The notes under the pieces are model-generated. The model searched no databases. It saw only the letters and a list, made by a program, of their open reading frames with translations, and was not told where the DNA came from. The translations under genes and the position numbers were made by a program. 64,000 bases of DNA from Pezicula radicicola (Eukaryota > Ascomycota > Leotiomycetes > Helotiales > Dermateaceae): positions 35,307-99,306 of the forward strand of contig PDUO01000043.1 in assembly GCA_003008705.1 (NCBI GenBank), written 5' to 3'. Shown here one piece after another: positions 49,431-63,517 of this stretch. Every line of letters starts with the position of its first letter. The stretch's first letter is position 1.

Positions 49431-52400
49431 TTTTTAACTTTACCTTCTTCTAACTTCTAAGTTACTCAATTATAGATATTCTTTTTTCTACTTACTTATA
49501 TAGAGGCTAGAGATTTATTTTAAGTAATATTACTATCTAGAAGGAAGAATTTAATATTAGAGTATCTTTTATAGTTATTATATAAGAAGTTAGTATTAGA
49601 CTAGCTTAAAATATTTATTAGGATACTTATTAAATTTTAAGAAAGAGTTTAAAAGGATAAAGGGATTAAGAATAGAACTAATTATAGTTAAACTTTTATA
49701 ACTAATATAAAATAAATTATAGACTTATTATTAATCTTCTCGTCTTTAAGATATAAATATTAGTTTAATAATATAACTTATTTAATAGAACTAGTACTCT
49801 TTAAAAGATACTTAAAGGAGGATAAGGAATTAATAGATATTATATATATTATTATAGAGTATAGTATATCTAAGTTTTAATTAAATTAAGTAAGTTAGAT
49901 AAAAGTCTAGTTTTATAGTAGTTTAATTATACTTAAATATAATATACCTCTCTCTACCTTTATATATTTTAACCTTCTTAGAATAATAAGTAAGATCTAT
50001 TATAGTAGGCTTATAATACTTATAGTTATTATAAGTATATAAGAAAATAATATATATAGTATTTATCTAAGTATAGTTTAGTAAGACTCTATACTTAGTA
50101 GTATCTTTTATAATAATATTAAGATTCTAAAGTTAAAGTATAACTAAGGAGAGTTTATTATAAGTATTTTAACTTAATTTAATTTTATATATTATATATT
50201 AGTATAACTAGGAGCTTAATATAATAGGTTTTATAAGGTCTATATTATATAATTATTTAAATAATATAAATAGTATATAAGATACCCTTCCTCTTAATTT
50301 TCTACTAAAGGAAGAAAGGGAGTAGTTACTTTCTAAATACTCGAGCTAGTACTCTTTCTAATAATCTTCCTTCTAAGACTATCTTATAAATTTAAATTAA
50401 AGGATTATATCTACTAATTATAAATACTATTCCTCCCTTAAGTATATCTAGAAATATAACTACTATATAAAATATAATAGAACTATAGTATTTTAATCTA
50501 TATTACTATAGCTAGGCGAGATATCTCTAGTAGTAGTAACTATAATATTTTATAAATAATAGTATCCTAGTAAAAGAAGTCTTTAGTATATTTATAATAA
50601 CTATAGTAAGTTTATTATCTCTTAATAGGAGGAAGACTTTAAGTAATAACTCTAATAAGATTCTAAAATTATACTAGATATTTAATTAATAAATATTATC
50701 TATAATAGATATAAGGTATATATAATTATTATTTTATTAATCTCTAATAAAGATAAAATAAATATTCTATTAAGATTATTTAATAAACTAAAGAATAATA
50801 ACTTTATAGGTATATCTATTATATATATAAGTAAAGGTAAATTTATAAGAATATAACTAAATAAGAAGAAGTAAGATAAATAAAACTCTTTAGATATAAA
50901 TAATAAGTAAACCTAGTAATAAAGAAAGAGATAAGCTAGATATATATAGATTACCTTATTCTATAGCTTCTATTTATATATTAAACTAGATTCTTATACT
51001 TAACTTTAGAAATAAGATAGAATTAGAACTTATATTAAAGCTATTAACTTAGTATAAAAAAGCTAAATTTATATTATAAGGAGATTAAATAATTACTAGA
51101 TAGAGAATATATATTATAACTAGTACTATATACTATTAAGAATAAGATCTCTCTAGTATAGATTAAAATAATTAATAAAGGTAGATTAAAGATTAAGGTA
51201 ATAGTATCTATTAAAAGCCTCTATAAAATATTTATATATAAATAAAACTCTAGATATAATTAAACTACTAGTCTATACTAGATTCTTTTTAGTAATAAGT
51301 AATTACTTATAATAAGAATTAAATAAATTTAACTAAGCCCTTTTAGATATACTAAATAAGAAACTATAGTCTTATAGTCTTACTTATTACTATATCTTTT
51401 ATAGTTCTATAAATTATAATAATATATTTATATTTAGATATTTAAAACCTATATATAAAGGATTCTAATAATAATTAAGTAGTATAAAGAATATCTATTA
51501 TAAAATATATATAAGAACTAATACTAGATAAAGTTATTTAAATATATAGAGAAAATATTAACTCTTATATATAAATTAGTTATAAGTAAATATCTTATAG
51601 TATAACTCTTATTTATATTAAAAAAAATAAAAACCTTTATTAATAAAGATAGAGAAATAAATAACTAAGATCTTTACTTATAACCCTAAGGAGTATAATA
51701 TAAAAGTTCTTAAAACTAACTAAAAGAAATAAGATAAGAAACTATTATTATTTTAGGATTAACTCTAGGGATATTAGAGCTTTAAGTCTAATAATCTATA
51801 ATATCTAATTATATTTACTTATCTATAACTTAAATAAATAGATATATATTTATATATTCTTTATAAATTTTATATTATAGTTTTATACTAACTTTAAGAG
51901 AGGTATACTATAAATAAGAATACTAAAGTTATTATAAAATTACTTTATAATTTCCTCTATTTAGATTAATTTAAAAGTTAGGAGATACTATAAGTACTTA
52001 TTAACTTAGTTAAAAATCTTATATAAGTAAACTTAAGATATTAAAATATTATAATAAAGTTAAATATTAGAAGTTTATTTCTTCTTAGATAAAATATTAT
52101 ATATACTATATAAGTCCTTATCTTAATTTAGAAGTATAGTCCTTATAGTACTATAGGTAAAAGAGATAACTACTAAAGGTAAGTATACTATTTAACTAGG
52201 TAATAGATTATCTAACTATAAAGGGGATTATAGAATTAAGGAAAGTATATAAGCTACTAGTATTAAAAGTTATTATATACCTTACTAATAGTAAGTATAT
52301 TCTTTATACTTTAGAAGTCTTAACTAATAAATTAAACCTTTTAGAATCTACTTAGATTATAGAAGATATTACTATACCTAAAGGACTCTCTAAAAGAAAC

Positions 52401-55400
52401 TATCTATTATTAAAGTTAAAAGTTAAACACTAGTAGAGAGTTAATCTCTATAAGTATAGTACCCTTACTTAAGTTTTATATAAGACTTAGAAGGTACTCC
52501 CTTCTACTAAGAATAAGACCTTACTCTAAGATAACTCTACTAGGATAACTATTATTAACTCTCTCTATATAAGTAGTAATCTATTAAGCTTATAAGACCT
52601 AGTAGAGAATAACTACTAGTTTTAAATATTATAACTATTTAGTTAGAATTAGGACTTTATAAATCTAATATATTTATAAGAGGTTTATATTAATACTTTA
52701 TAATAAATATTACTAACTATTAAATAAGTTCTATCTTATAGGAGTTAAGACTTATCCTCTATAAGTATTAATTATTTAGATAGAGTAGAAATCATTAAAG
52801 ACTCTAAGTAGACTTATTATCTAAATAGTTAAGTTATATATAGGATATATTAGATATATAATAATAAAGGTTATAATACTCTATTAAATATAAATTTTTA
52901 TCCTCTAAACTAGGACTAAGACTAGGATTAGATTCTAGGTATAGAACTAGAAGTAGAAGGATATATACCTCTAAACTAGAACTAAGGATTCTCTAACCTT
53001 AATCTAATATTAAATATACCTCTAAAGTACTTAGTTTATTCTTAAGGTAATAATAGTTTATAACTAGGGTCTAGAGCTATATATTTAAATAGTAGTATAT
53101 AAGAGATAATAATATAAAGATAAAGACCTTATAGATTAATAGATAATTAGATATATATATTAAATTTTATATTAATATTAAGTATTATCTACCTCTAAAA
53201 ACTAATATTTTAAACTTTCTATCTTTTATAGAGAAGTATAAATATACTAAATTACTCTATTAAATAACTATATTACTAGTCTTTAAATTAAGGTAACTTT
53301 CCTCTTAACTAACTATTAAAATACTCTTAGATATATATTTATATAAATAAGCTATTTATAAGACTAAGGTCTATAAGTATAATAGTAATATAAACCTTAT
53401 CCTTTAATATTATCTTTATTTTTATTAGATCTAGAGTTATCTTAAGGAAAATACTAATATTAATAAACTTAGAAGATAGGATTAACTTTATTTTAAGTAA
53501 CTATATAAGATTACTATATTTTCTATACTTCTACTATTATTAGAAGTATATAAAGTCAAGGGTAGATTATAATAACTTACTTTAATAAACTCTTCTTAAA
53601 TTAAGATAAAGATAATATATAGTATATAATAATCTAAAGTATAATTTATCTAGTTAATATTAATCTAATAATATTATTCTAGAACTTTAATAATTCTCTA
53701 ATATAAAATATACTATTCTATAATATATAATATAATAAAAAAATATAATATTATCTATAGTTCTACTATAACTTTTCTAGTCTATCTCTTATATCTACTT
53801 AGACTACTCTTAATTAAAGGATAGAGGAATATTTAAGTTATAAAGGTAGTATTATATAGTAAATTATATTATTCTTATAAATTAATATTAATTAATCCTA
53901 TTACTTTAAAACTACTTTATAACCCTCTAAGTCCCTATACCCTCTATTTAGAGTTAGATATCCTACTAATTATCTTAAGTTTTATTAACTAAGTAGTTAA
54001 AGTTATTTATCTTCTTTATTACTTATAAACTTAAAGAATCTAATAATCCTAGATTAATAATAGTACTAAGTAAGTCTTAAATAAATAAGTTAAAGGAGAC
54101 TTAGATATAAAGTAAAATAGGATTTAAGATTTAAGATTTATAGATTTTAAGTTTTAATAAAGGTAAATACTAGTAGGATTAAATATAAATACTAATACTC
54201 TTTAATTATATAATATTCTATATATTAAATTTATCTATCTATTATTATAACTTTAACTATAGAGCTAAATATAAACTCTTCTAATTACTTTATTCTCCTA
54301 CTTATTATCTTATTACTTCTATAATCTACCTAGGAACTATAACTAAAATAGTAAACTTAATTAACTCTACTATAAGAGCTATAGTTTATTTAAACTACTA
54401 CTTAGTATCTAATTTTATATACTTAAAATACTCCTCGTTCCTTATAGTAACTTTATTATACTTTAATTATAGTAAAGAATCTTTAAAAGTAAACTCTAAT
54501 TCCACTAGTATTAAATAGTAATTATAGTTAATATAGTAGGTAAACTAAGTAAAGAAGTCTATATTTATAATCGTTGAGAGAAGAATACCTCTATTATAAC
54601 TATAACTAAACTCTCTATAGTTATTTAACTAGATATAGACTATAATTTTTATAGCTAAAGATAACTACTTAACTAGATTCTCTAGTCTATAGACTAAGAG
54701 GGCTGGACCTACTAGTTAATAGTAGTACTAAGGTACTAGTATAGTTTATAAAGTAGATAATTAGTTATATAGTATATTATATAATAGACTATAACTACTT
54801 ATTAATACTACTATAAGCCTTATAGTTAGATACCTCTACTATCTAGCTAGGTTAATATCCCTATTCTAAGGAGTTAGTTAATATTCTCTATAGGGAACCC
54901 TTTTAGAATATAATAATTAAATAATAAGGATAGGTATATTATACTATAGTATAAGAATTCTTCTAATTATTATAAGTTTCTTATTAATAACTTTCCCTTC
55001 TAATTATAGTTTATTATTACTCCCTCTAGATACTAAATCAATAACTAAACTATAAGATAAAGCTAGTTCCAAGGGCTTACTAGCTTAGTTATAAGATATA
55101 GAACCTTCTAGAGGTACTAAAATTAAAGATAGTATATTTAAGTATTATCCTTTAGAATATATCTAGATCTTAGTATATAATTATAGGTCTATTAATATAT
55201 TATTCTATTACTTTATTTAGTTTATATCTATACTTAGTAGAGTACTAAACCTAGTTATTAGTCTAATAGACTATAGTAGATATATATACTTAGTAGAGTA
55301 GATATTTCTATTTAGAAGATTTATAATACTAATTATATATAATATTATACTAGAGATATTACTTTACTAAGGTAATTATAATTAGTAATAAATACTTATA

Positions 55401-56679
55401 AGATAATCTTAATATATAACTATTATTAAATATAATAATAAAGACTTAACTATATTTATAAAGATATACTCTTTTAATATTAAAGTACTTTTTTAATATT
55501 TACTATATCTATTATCTAGGTTATTAAGGATCTAAAACTCTTTATAGACTTTACTAACTACCTCTTATATATCTAAGGACTTTATTAAATTCTTACTATA
55601 GAGTCGAAGAGAATAATTAATCTAAGAGGAATCTATAGATATATTAGTATATAATAAAAGAATATTATAATTCTACTTTCTAGTAGTTATAGAGCTCTTT
55701 AAAAATATCTAATTAATAAATAAAGACTTTAACTAGATATCTATATAGTTTTAGAACCCTATTAAAGATATCTTACTATTATCTATAAGTTTTATAAGTT
55801 AATATAGTACTAGAGTATATTCTATAGTTTAAAGATAAATAAATCTATAACTAGATAATCTCTTATATTAGTATTAATAATAAATAGTAAATAAGATCTA
55901 GTATCTTAAATTATTTATAAACTTAAGCTTTTAGTACTATTCTACTTATAAATTTATATTTTAATATTTATAATATTATCTTAAATATATAATTAATCTC
56001 TATAGATCTTCTTTATAATATTCTTAGTATTCTTAGTTTTATATAACTTTTAAGCTCTTTATTATTACTTTATTAAAATAAGATTAACTTAGGATAGTAT
56101 AGATTACTAACCTTTTATATAATACTAGCTTTAATTTACTTTATAACTAGAACCTTAATAAGGATATTATAATTAACTAAATCTATAATCTTCTTATAAT
56201 TACTATTATATATAGAGAAATATAATTTAAAAGATAATATTAATTAATATATAAAGATAACTACTTTAAAAATTAAAGGACTTAAATATTAATAATAAGT
56301 AGTCTTATTTATTTTAAGTTAGATATACTTATTATAAATATCCCTTTATCTTCTAACTCCTAAAAGGATATTATTACTTATAATTAGTAGTTAGATATCT
56401 TTTAAAATTATTATTTTAGATTTAGTATCTAGGATAAACTAAGGAAGGTAAAGTTAAAGAGTAATAATATAATAAACCTATAGTATTATAATTAAAATCT
56501 AATATTTATATAACTATATACTACTAGTATAGAAGTCTTTTAGTATTACCTAGTTATAATTAATACTATAGTTAATTAAAATACCTTAATATATATAGTT
56601 CAAGGGCTAAGAATAGATATATAGAGATTTAGAAACTTAGTTAAAATATACTTTCCTTATTGAAATAGATATTAATTAG

Positions 56680-56935
56680 TTAGAATATTCTTTCTATTAG
56701 TTGAACTAGAGGACGTAGTTCAATAGTATATATATACTAAATAGTAATATCTCTATATTACTATAGTTTATTTATTATATTAAATTATTTATATTCTTTT
56801 ATTCTATCTATAATATATAAAGTTATACTCTATCTTAAAACAGAGTATAAACTACTATATAACTATATAGATATAACTAAAATAAACTATTATTCTAATA
56901 CTTTCCTTACTAAAATAAATATTTAATAGGTTAGA
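56680..56935. repeat. Candidate solo LTR or duplicated unit of about 255 bp
   Basis: Two similar blocks containing tactttccttattgaaata (56650) and tactttccttactaaaata (56905), each followed within 25 bases by GTTAGAATATT, lie about 255 bp apart. The TTAGAATATT word resembles a RIP-altered TGTTGGAATATT start seen in fungal Copia LTRs. No internal retroelement region is visible between or beside them. Confidence 0.3.
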
Positions 56936-58019
56936 ATATTTTTTCCTTATTAAATAAATATTATTATTAGAAAATAGAGATATCCTTTAGAGAATCTATC
57001 TTTTAATATATATTAGAAGTTCTCTTATATTATAAAGATTAAGTTTTTAAGTAATAAGTATAGTTTATATATTTCTATTATAAAATATATTAATTTTAAA
57101 TAAGGAAATACTTAGACTATATTTATTACTTTATAATTTAGTCTTTATATATATTAGAGATTAATATATAAGCTAATTCTAGATAGAGTATAAGAAAAGA
57201 TATATAGATAAGATTAGAATTAAAATAATATAATAATTATATTCTATAGTATATTCTTTATAATAGTATTATTATTATTTATTATATAGTTTAGAATTAA
57301 ATAAATAACTCTACTAGATTTAAATATTAGATAAACTTTTATAATATATAATAAAAATATTTTATTATCTTCTTTTAATTTATATATAAATTAACTATAC
57401 TTCTTATTAAGGAAGTAAATAATATCCCTATAAACTAAAATTCTCTATTATATTTAATAATAACTATTAAATTATAAATATAATAATATTAAATAGTATT
57501 AATTTATTTATAGTATTATAATTTTATATTTTAATACTTAATATTTCTAATTATATATTTTATTTTAAATAACTTATAATAAAGATTTACTTATTATACT
57601 CTAATTATAATTAACCCTCTACTTAATCCTATAGTTTACTTAGTAATAATATTTATTTTCTTATTTTTTAGTACTCTTATATAAGCTAGCTAACTATCCT
57701 TTAGGGTTATAAACTAATTATATATATATATATAATTTATTAATATCTAGTAGTTAAACTAAAAAGATAACTATTATTAATATATAAGTATATTTCTTAA
57801 AGTAAATTCTTAACTCCTTAAGTTTATATATTAGTTATTTCTAGCTTCTAGCTTCTCTCTTCTAACTTATCTCTATAGATTCTTATAGGTTAGTAATATT
57901 AATAAGCTAGCTTAAAGACTATTCTCTAAGTATTTAGTATCTTATCCTTAGTAGTTAAAGTAGTACCTCTTATCTATAGTATAAGATAATTAGTATTAGA
58001 TAATTAGAAAGTAATTAAG

Positions 58020-61000
58020 AATAGTTAGTTTTATTAATTATTTTCTTACTAAGAGTTAATATTAAACTAGTCTATAACTATTATAAATTATATTATTACT
58101 TAAACTACTTTTATATTAGAAATCTAATTCTTATTATCTAATAGTAATTTTCCTCTTAGATAGAATAAAATATTACTCTTATAAATTTCTATATATTAAA
58201 GTATTTCTATTTAGTATATAGTTTATCTTTAGTATTAAAAAAAGAAGTATTTAATTATTTCTTTAACTTCCTTATAGATATACTAATTAGATAGTATAGC
58301 TTTAATAAGAAATAGATATAAGTTTAATCTTATTATTCTTATTCTTAGTTAGATAAGTATATTTACTTCTTTTTATATTAACTAGTTATATAACTTTTAA
58401 GTATATTTATTTAATAATACTATATCTACTTTCTTAGATAGTTTTCTAACCTTCTCTAATAAACTTCTAATAGTACTTTATTTAGTCTATACTATATTAA
58501 ATATTATTAATTATACTCTAGAGAGTAATATTTATAATTCTATACTCTATTATATAGCTTCTTTAGCTTTCTCTTTAGTATATATCTAGAGTTCCTTATC
58601 TTTATCTATTAGTAACTATACTATAGTAATTTTATTATATTTTCTCTTAAGTTTATTAATTAATTTATAAATACTATAAATCTATTTCTAGCTAGACTAT
58701 TAGTATAGGTTTCTAAGTATAAGGGTAGTTACTTTATTTCTTATTTATAGTATAATACTATAGTATTTATACTATAGTAATTACTAGAGAGTATAGACTA
58801 TTATTACTAGTTCTATAGTATATAGGTTCTACTCTATTCTTAGGCCTAGAGTAGAGAAAAGTATTTTAACTATAGGGTTATCTTCTACTTACTTATATAT
58901 CTTAATTACTATATCTAGTCTAACTATACTATTTTATACTAAGTTACTTATAGTAATATATACTACTTAGTTTAAGTCTAGTTACCTTATTAGTTCCTTA
59001 TTAATAATAGTTTATACTCTCTTCTCCTATAGTAATAAAGTAAATAAATAGATAGTTTCTATTTCCTTTATTATAATATCTTTAAGTTTCTCTACTATCT
59101 AATAAAGAGGTAAGTAGTATTATTTCCTAAATTTCTATATCTAGGATATATTCTTATAAAGTAAATTAGTATTAGATAGGGTATAGATATCTATCTATAG
59201 TTTAATAACTCTTCTCTAGAGTTTATCCTCTACTATAAGGATAGTTACCTCTATCTCTATTATACTTATAGTAACTATTATAAATATTCCTACTATTACT
59301 TATACTCCTATCTTCTAGACTCTATTAATAGATATAACTAACTTATATCTATACTTATATATTTATATATTAGAAGTATAATCTACTACTAGAGTAACTA
59401 TAGTTATAAAGAGTTATTATACTATAGTTAGTAATAGCCCTCTAAGTTATCTAAGCTTTATTATTACTTCTAGTCCTTTAGAAGTAACTCTTACTATATA
59501 TTCTCTATATTTAAGTTTAGTATCTATAATTATACTAAGAATTTTAATATATTCCTTTAATTCAATAGCTTATTCTTTAATAATAAATAATTAAATATCT
59601 ATCTTATATAACTTATAAATAAAGTAAATAATTATTATCTTATTTACTTTAAAAGTTATACTACTCCTCTTTTTCTATTCTATAGTATTATTAATAATTA
59701 TTTCTATACCTTCCTAGTTACTTTATACTATAGGCTCTATAATCTAGGCTATAAAGTTATTTATAAAAACTATAATACCCCTATATATATTAATCTATTA
59801 TTAAACTAGATCTATATTAAAGAAAAGAAATAGGATTAGAGATAAAGATAATCCTTATAGTAAGCTAGTCTATAGTAGTTTTTATATTTCAGAGGTCTAG
59901 TTATTTACTTAAATTAATACTATATATTCTAAATAAAAGACCTCTATCTATTAGTATAACTCTTCTAGTATACCTTATACTTTTATTCTTTATAATAGTT
60001 ACTCCTTATATACTCTATTATATACTCCTTTAATATTAAAACTAATTAGACTTATAATCTTATAACCTCTTTAAGTTATATAAATCTCTTCTTATAGAAG
60101 GAGAAGTATTTACTCTATTAATTACTACTTATATATACTAAAGTAGTTAATTAGGAGAAGACTATATATCTTAACTATATATAAGATTCTTTTAGTAATT
60201 ATTAATTTAAGGATCTTACTTAAGATTACTAGTAGAGAGATTAGTCTTTATAACTTTATAGTTATATAATCTTCTTTATCTAGCTTTTTTAAAGGGATAA
60301 TTTTTATATACTACTATTAATATAGTATTACTCCCTCCTCTAGTAATACTTAGAATAATACTAGTATATAATATTTAATTACTAGTTATATCTCTTTTTA
60401 TATAATTACTAGTAGATTATCTTCTCCTAGTACCTTCTATAATTTAACTATAAAGAGCTACTATTCTACTTCTTCTATAATAATAGTTAGTATTATTATA
60501 GGGGTTCTTTATAGTCTTAAGTCTTTATTATTAATATTATCTAGTAGTAGAGAGAAGAACTTAATTAGAAACTCCTCTACTTACTCTATATAGTTAATAG
60601 TAGTTATTCTATTAGTTCTAATAAACTATAGGACTTTTCTAAATACTAAATTATTATCTAACTTTAGGTACTTAACTATCTTTTAGATATTATTATTATC
60701 TATAAGGAACTTATTCTAGTACTTCTTCTTCTACTAGTAAATAATATTATAGTATTACTTTACTATAACTTTTACCTTCTCTTCTAGATTAGATATTCTT
60801 TATCTATTATATTATTTAGTTTATATATAGTTCCTCTAATAGGTATATATATAATAAAGCTATATAAGGTTAGAGGTCTATTATCTTTTAGTATATAGAG
60901 ATAGTTTAACTTTTAGTATTAGGGTATAGATAGTCTCTATAACTACTATTATTAATCTATCTATCTTCTATTATATTATACCTTCTAATAAGAGTCCTAG

Positions 61001-61800
61001 TAAGTTTATTATTCTAGTATTTATCTCCTTTTATAGAGTATTCTTAAAGAGGAATCTTTCCTAAGGTCTTAGTATAGAGATAGAGATATTAAAAACTATC
61101 TTAATTATATAATAGTCTAATCTATATTCTATTTTATATAATATATATTTAACTATAATACTTTCTAATTCTTTAGAGATAAGAACTAGATTAATAATTA
61201 TCTTATAGTCTCCTTTATACTATATTTTAGTTCTATAGTAAAGTAAGTTATTAAGGGTAAACTTATTTATTAGATTAATAATTAAGTTAACCTCTCTTTA
61301 TCTCTCTATTAAAATATTATCTTCTCTTTATAATTAGTTATATTAATTAAAATCTTCTATTATTATAAGTTTAACTATTATATTTACTTTCCTTCTTACC
61401 TCCTAAATAGTCTTTTATAAATTATTATATATATCTTATAGTATCTAAGTATCTATCTCTAGTATATAGACTAAAGTAACTAGGATTAACTATTCTAATA
61501 ACTAAATAATTACTACTATTATATCTAAGGATAGTATTACTACCTACTCTACTTTAATATCCTTATTTATCTAGAGAATACTTCTAATAGACTATCTATC
61601 TTCTCTCTAAATTAAAGGTACTATCTTTATCTATTTATAGTAGTATATTAGTATTATAAGGAGTAAATCTTTAGTCCTTCTTATCTATAGCTCCTAGATA
61701 ACTAGTACTATAGTATCTTAAATTTATTATAATAATCTATACTTAGGCTATAGCTATATAAGTTATAAGGGTGGAAAATATATAGAATTCTAGACTAAGG
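58020..61800 (-). pseudogene. LINE element 3 ORF2 relic (EN, RT, RNase H)
   Basis: Recognised by homology to element 2 ORF2 and a few surviving boxes. The endonuclease GDFN region near 61325-61350 reads EDFN*YN*L. The RT catalytic box near 59758-59780 reads VFINN where element 2 has VFVDD, so both catalytic aspartates are lost. The block KLDKEDYITIKL*R with LISLL (about 60215-60290) corresponds to element 2's KPDKGDYTVVKLWRPISLL. The rest is too TA-rich to read by eye; the RNase H and C-terminal parts are placed by offset only. The start and end are estimated from element 2. Confidence 0.72.
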
Positions 61801-61921
61801 AGAGGAGAGAGCTTGAGAGAAGCTTTGTCTATATACAAGAAGCGATATCACGTGACGATTCTTAGCGGCTTCCGGCTCGGGATAACGATCTTCCATTTGG
61901 CCGGGCCGCCCTGAGAAATGG
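61770..61921. other. Unmutated GC-rich island inside LINE element 3
   Basis: About 150 bp of normal composition, including a palindromic CACGTG (61838-61843) and GGCCGGGCCGCC-type words near 61900, is bounded on both sides by extreme TA-rich sequence. No frame or known repeat is recognised. It sits where ORF1 should meet ORF2. Confidence 0.7.
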
Positions 61922-61929
61922 ATATATTA

Positions 61930-63517
61930 TTAGAATTGTTATATTTATTTATTATTTATTAAATTATTAAGTATAATATCTTATTTCTTAATATTTAATT
62001 AGATTAACTAGAATATTCTACTTATACTAGGATAGATAGAGTTTCTAATAGTTTCTATTAAATAATTTATAAGAGTCTTTATATAGAATATATTTTAAAA
62101 TAACTTTTATATATTTAATTTATTAATAGTCTTCTTTAGTATATCTCTTATAGATCTATATTTTAGTATACTAGTAAGCTTTATAACTAGTGATTTTCTA
62201 GTAATTATAGTATTAATTTAGATAGTCTTAGTATTTAAAAGTCTTAGTATATCCTAATTCTCCTCTAGTATAGAAAAACCCTTCTTAGAGAAAGTATCTT
62301 ATATCTAATTCTTTAGTAAGATATATAACTATAGAGTTATATACCTTTAGTATAACTCTATTACTAAGCTATACTATCTTTATAACCTAGGTATTATTTT
62401 CTTTACTAAGGGCTTTAATAACTCTAGTTTAGATATTATCTATCTTATCTAATATAACTATATAATTAATACTATCTATCCTAATAGAATATAAGTTATC
62501 TTAAAGAATCTATACTTCTTATATTAGATTTACTTCTATTACTTATTTTATCTTTTTATATTTAACTTTATCTCTATAGATAACTCTAACCTAGTATAGA
62601 TTCTTTAGATCTATTATTATTACTTAGTATTATTATATAGTATTATCTTATTTATTATATATTCTATTCTCTACTATCTTCTAAATTACTTCTATAGAGA
62701 CTTAGTTATTTACTTTAACTTTAACTCTAGAGGTATTAATTATATAGTATAGTATATTAATAAAATTAAATAATATAATATTTAAAAATAAGAGTATTTA
62801 TATATTACTTAATTAACTAGTTAGTATAGTATATATAACTTTTATATAAGATAGATTAGAGTTATTATTTTCTAATATAAGAGTTATAATATTATCTATT
62901 ATTTATTATTTTATCTTATATAACTCTTTTTTAACTATTTAGTATTCTCTTTTAATAACTTCTAGTTCCTTTCTTATATAAGTAAGTTTTACTTTTATCT
63001 TCTTATTATATATATTTTACTTTATCTATTCTTTTAGAAAAGTCTTAAATATACTAATTTATTTATTTATTTATTTTTAAATATTTTCTAGTACTATCTA
63101 TTTATTAACTCTAAATCTCTTATTTAATCTTCTTACTTTAAATATATTCTAATTTACTTTATTCTACTTAACCTTTATATTTAGTTTCTATAAATATCTC
63201 TATAAATAGATATTAAGATCTTCCTTATTAGATATAACTATAATTATATCTATTATAATTATCTTCTATTATAGTATCTTTATAATATATATCTATTTAG
63301 GCTTCAGGGTATATAGAGTTACTTAGGAAGTAGGGATATCCTCCGTTAGTTCATTCTCACTGTCCTCATCACTATCCCCAGTCTCTACAGTCTATATAGT
63401 CAGGACCACAAAGGGGTTTCTAGTCACTAGGTTCTCGATTATCGTTATTACTCTATATAACCTCGCTTCACTCACTATACAATACATCAAACACATCTCA
63501 CCATCTCCTACTTCCAT
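61930..63517 (-). pseudogene. LINE element 3 ORF1 relic
   Basis: A candidate ATG at 63517 opens a frame MEVGDGEMCLMYCIVSEARL that leads into NPFVVLT near 63400-63420 and acidic DSDEDSENELTED (63340-63380). These mirror NSFVIL and the acidic stretch in element 2 ORF1. From 63310 leftward the sequence turns abruptly AT-rich. The block near 62560-62600 matches the VYRDEAELQWV part of element 2. The spacing is about 400 bp longer than in element 2, so insertions are present. Zinc knuckles could not be read. The true start is uncertain. Confidence 0.55.

Larger units (their letters stand above)
45650..57770. other. 12-kb AT-rich RIP block, mostly unassignable
   Basis: This is the most heavily mutated block of the window: long runs of A/T with C and G nearly confined to CTA, TAG and AGT words. 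On both strands I could not follow any known domain with confidence. Two weak signals are listed separately (49180-49430 and 56680-56935). The block is probably several superimposed retrotransposons too far decayed to name by eye. Confidence 0.6.

Noticed and set aside
45650..57770. Centromere or mitochondrial DNA insertion
   Set aside because: AT content is extreme, but TpA bias with CpA loss and LINE relics on its flanks fit RIP-mutated transposons; no mitochondrial gene could be read. A centromere cannot be judged from sequence alone.
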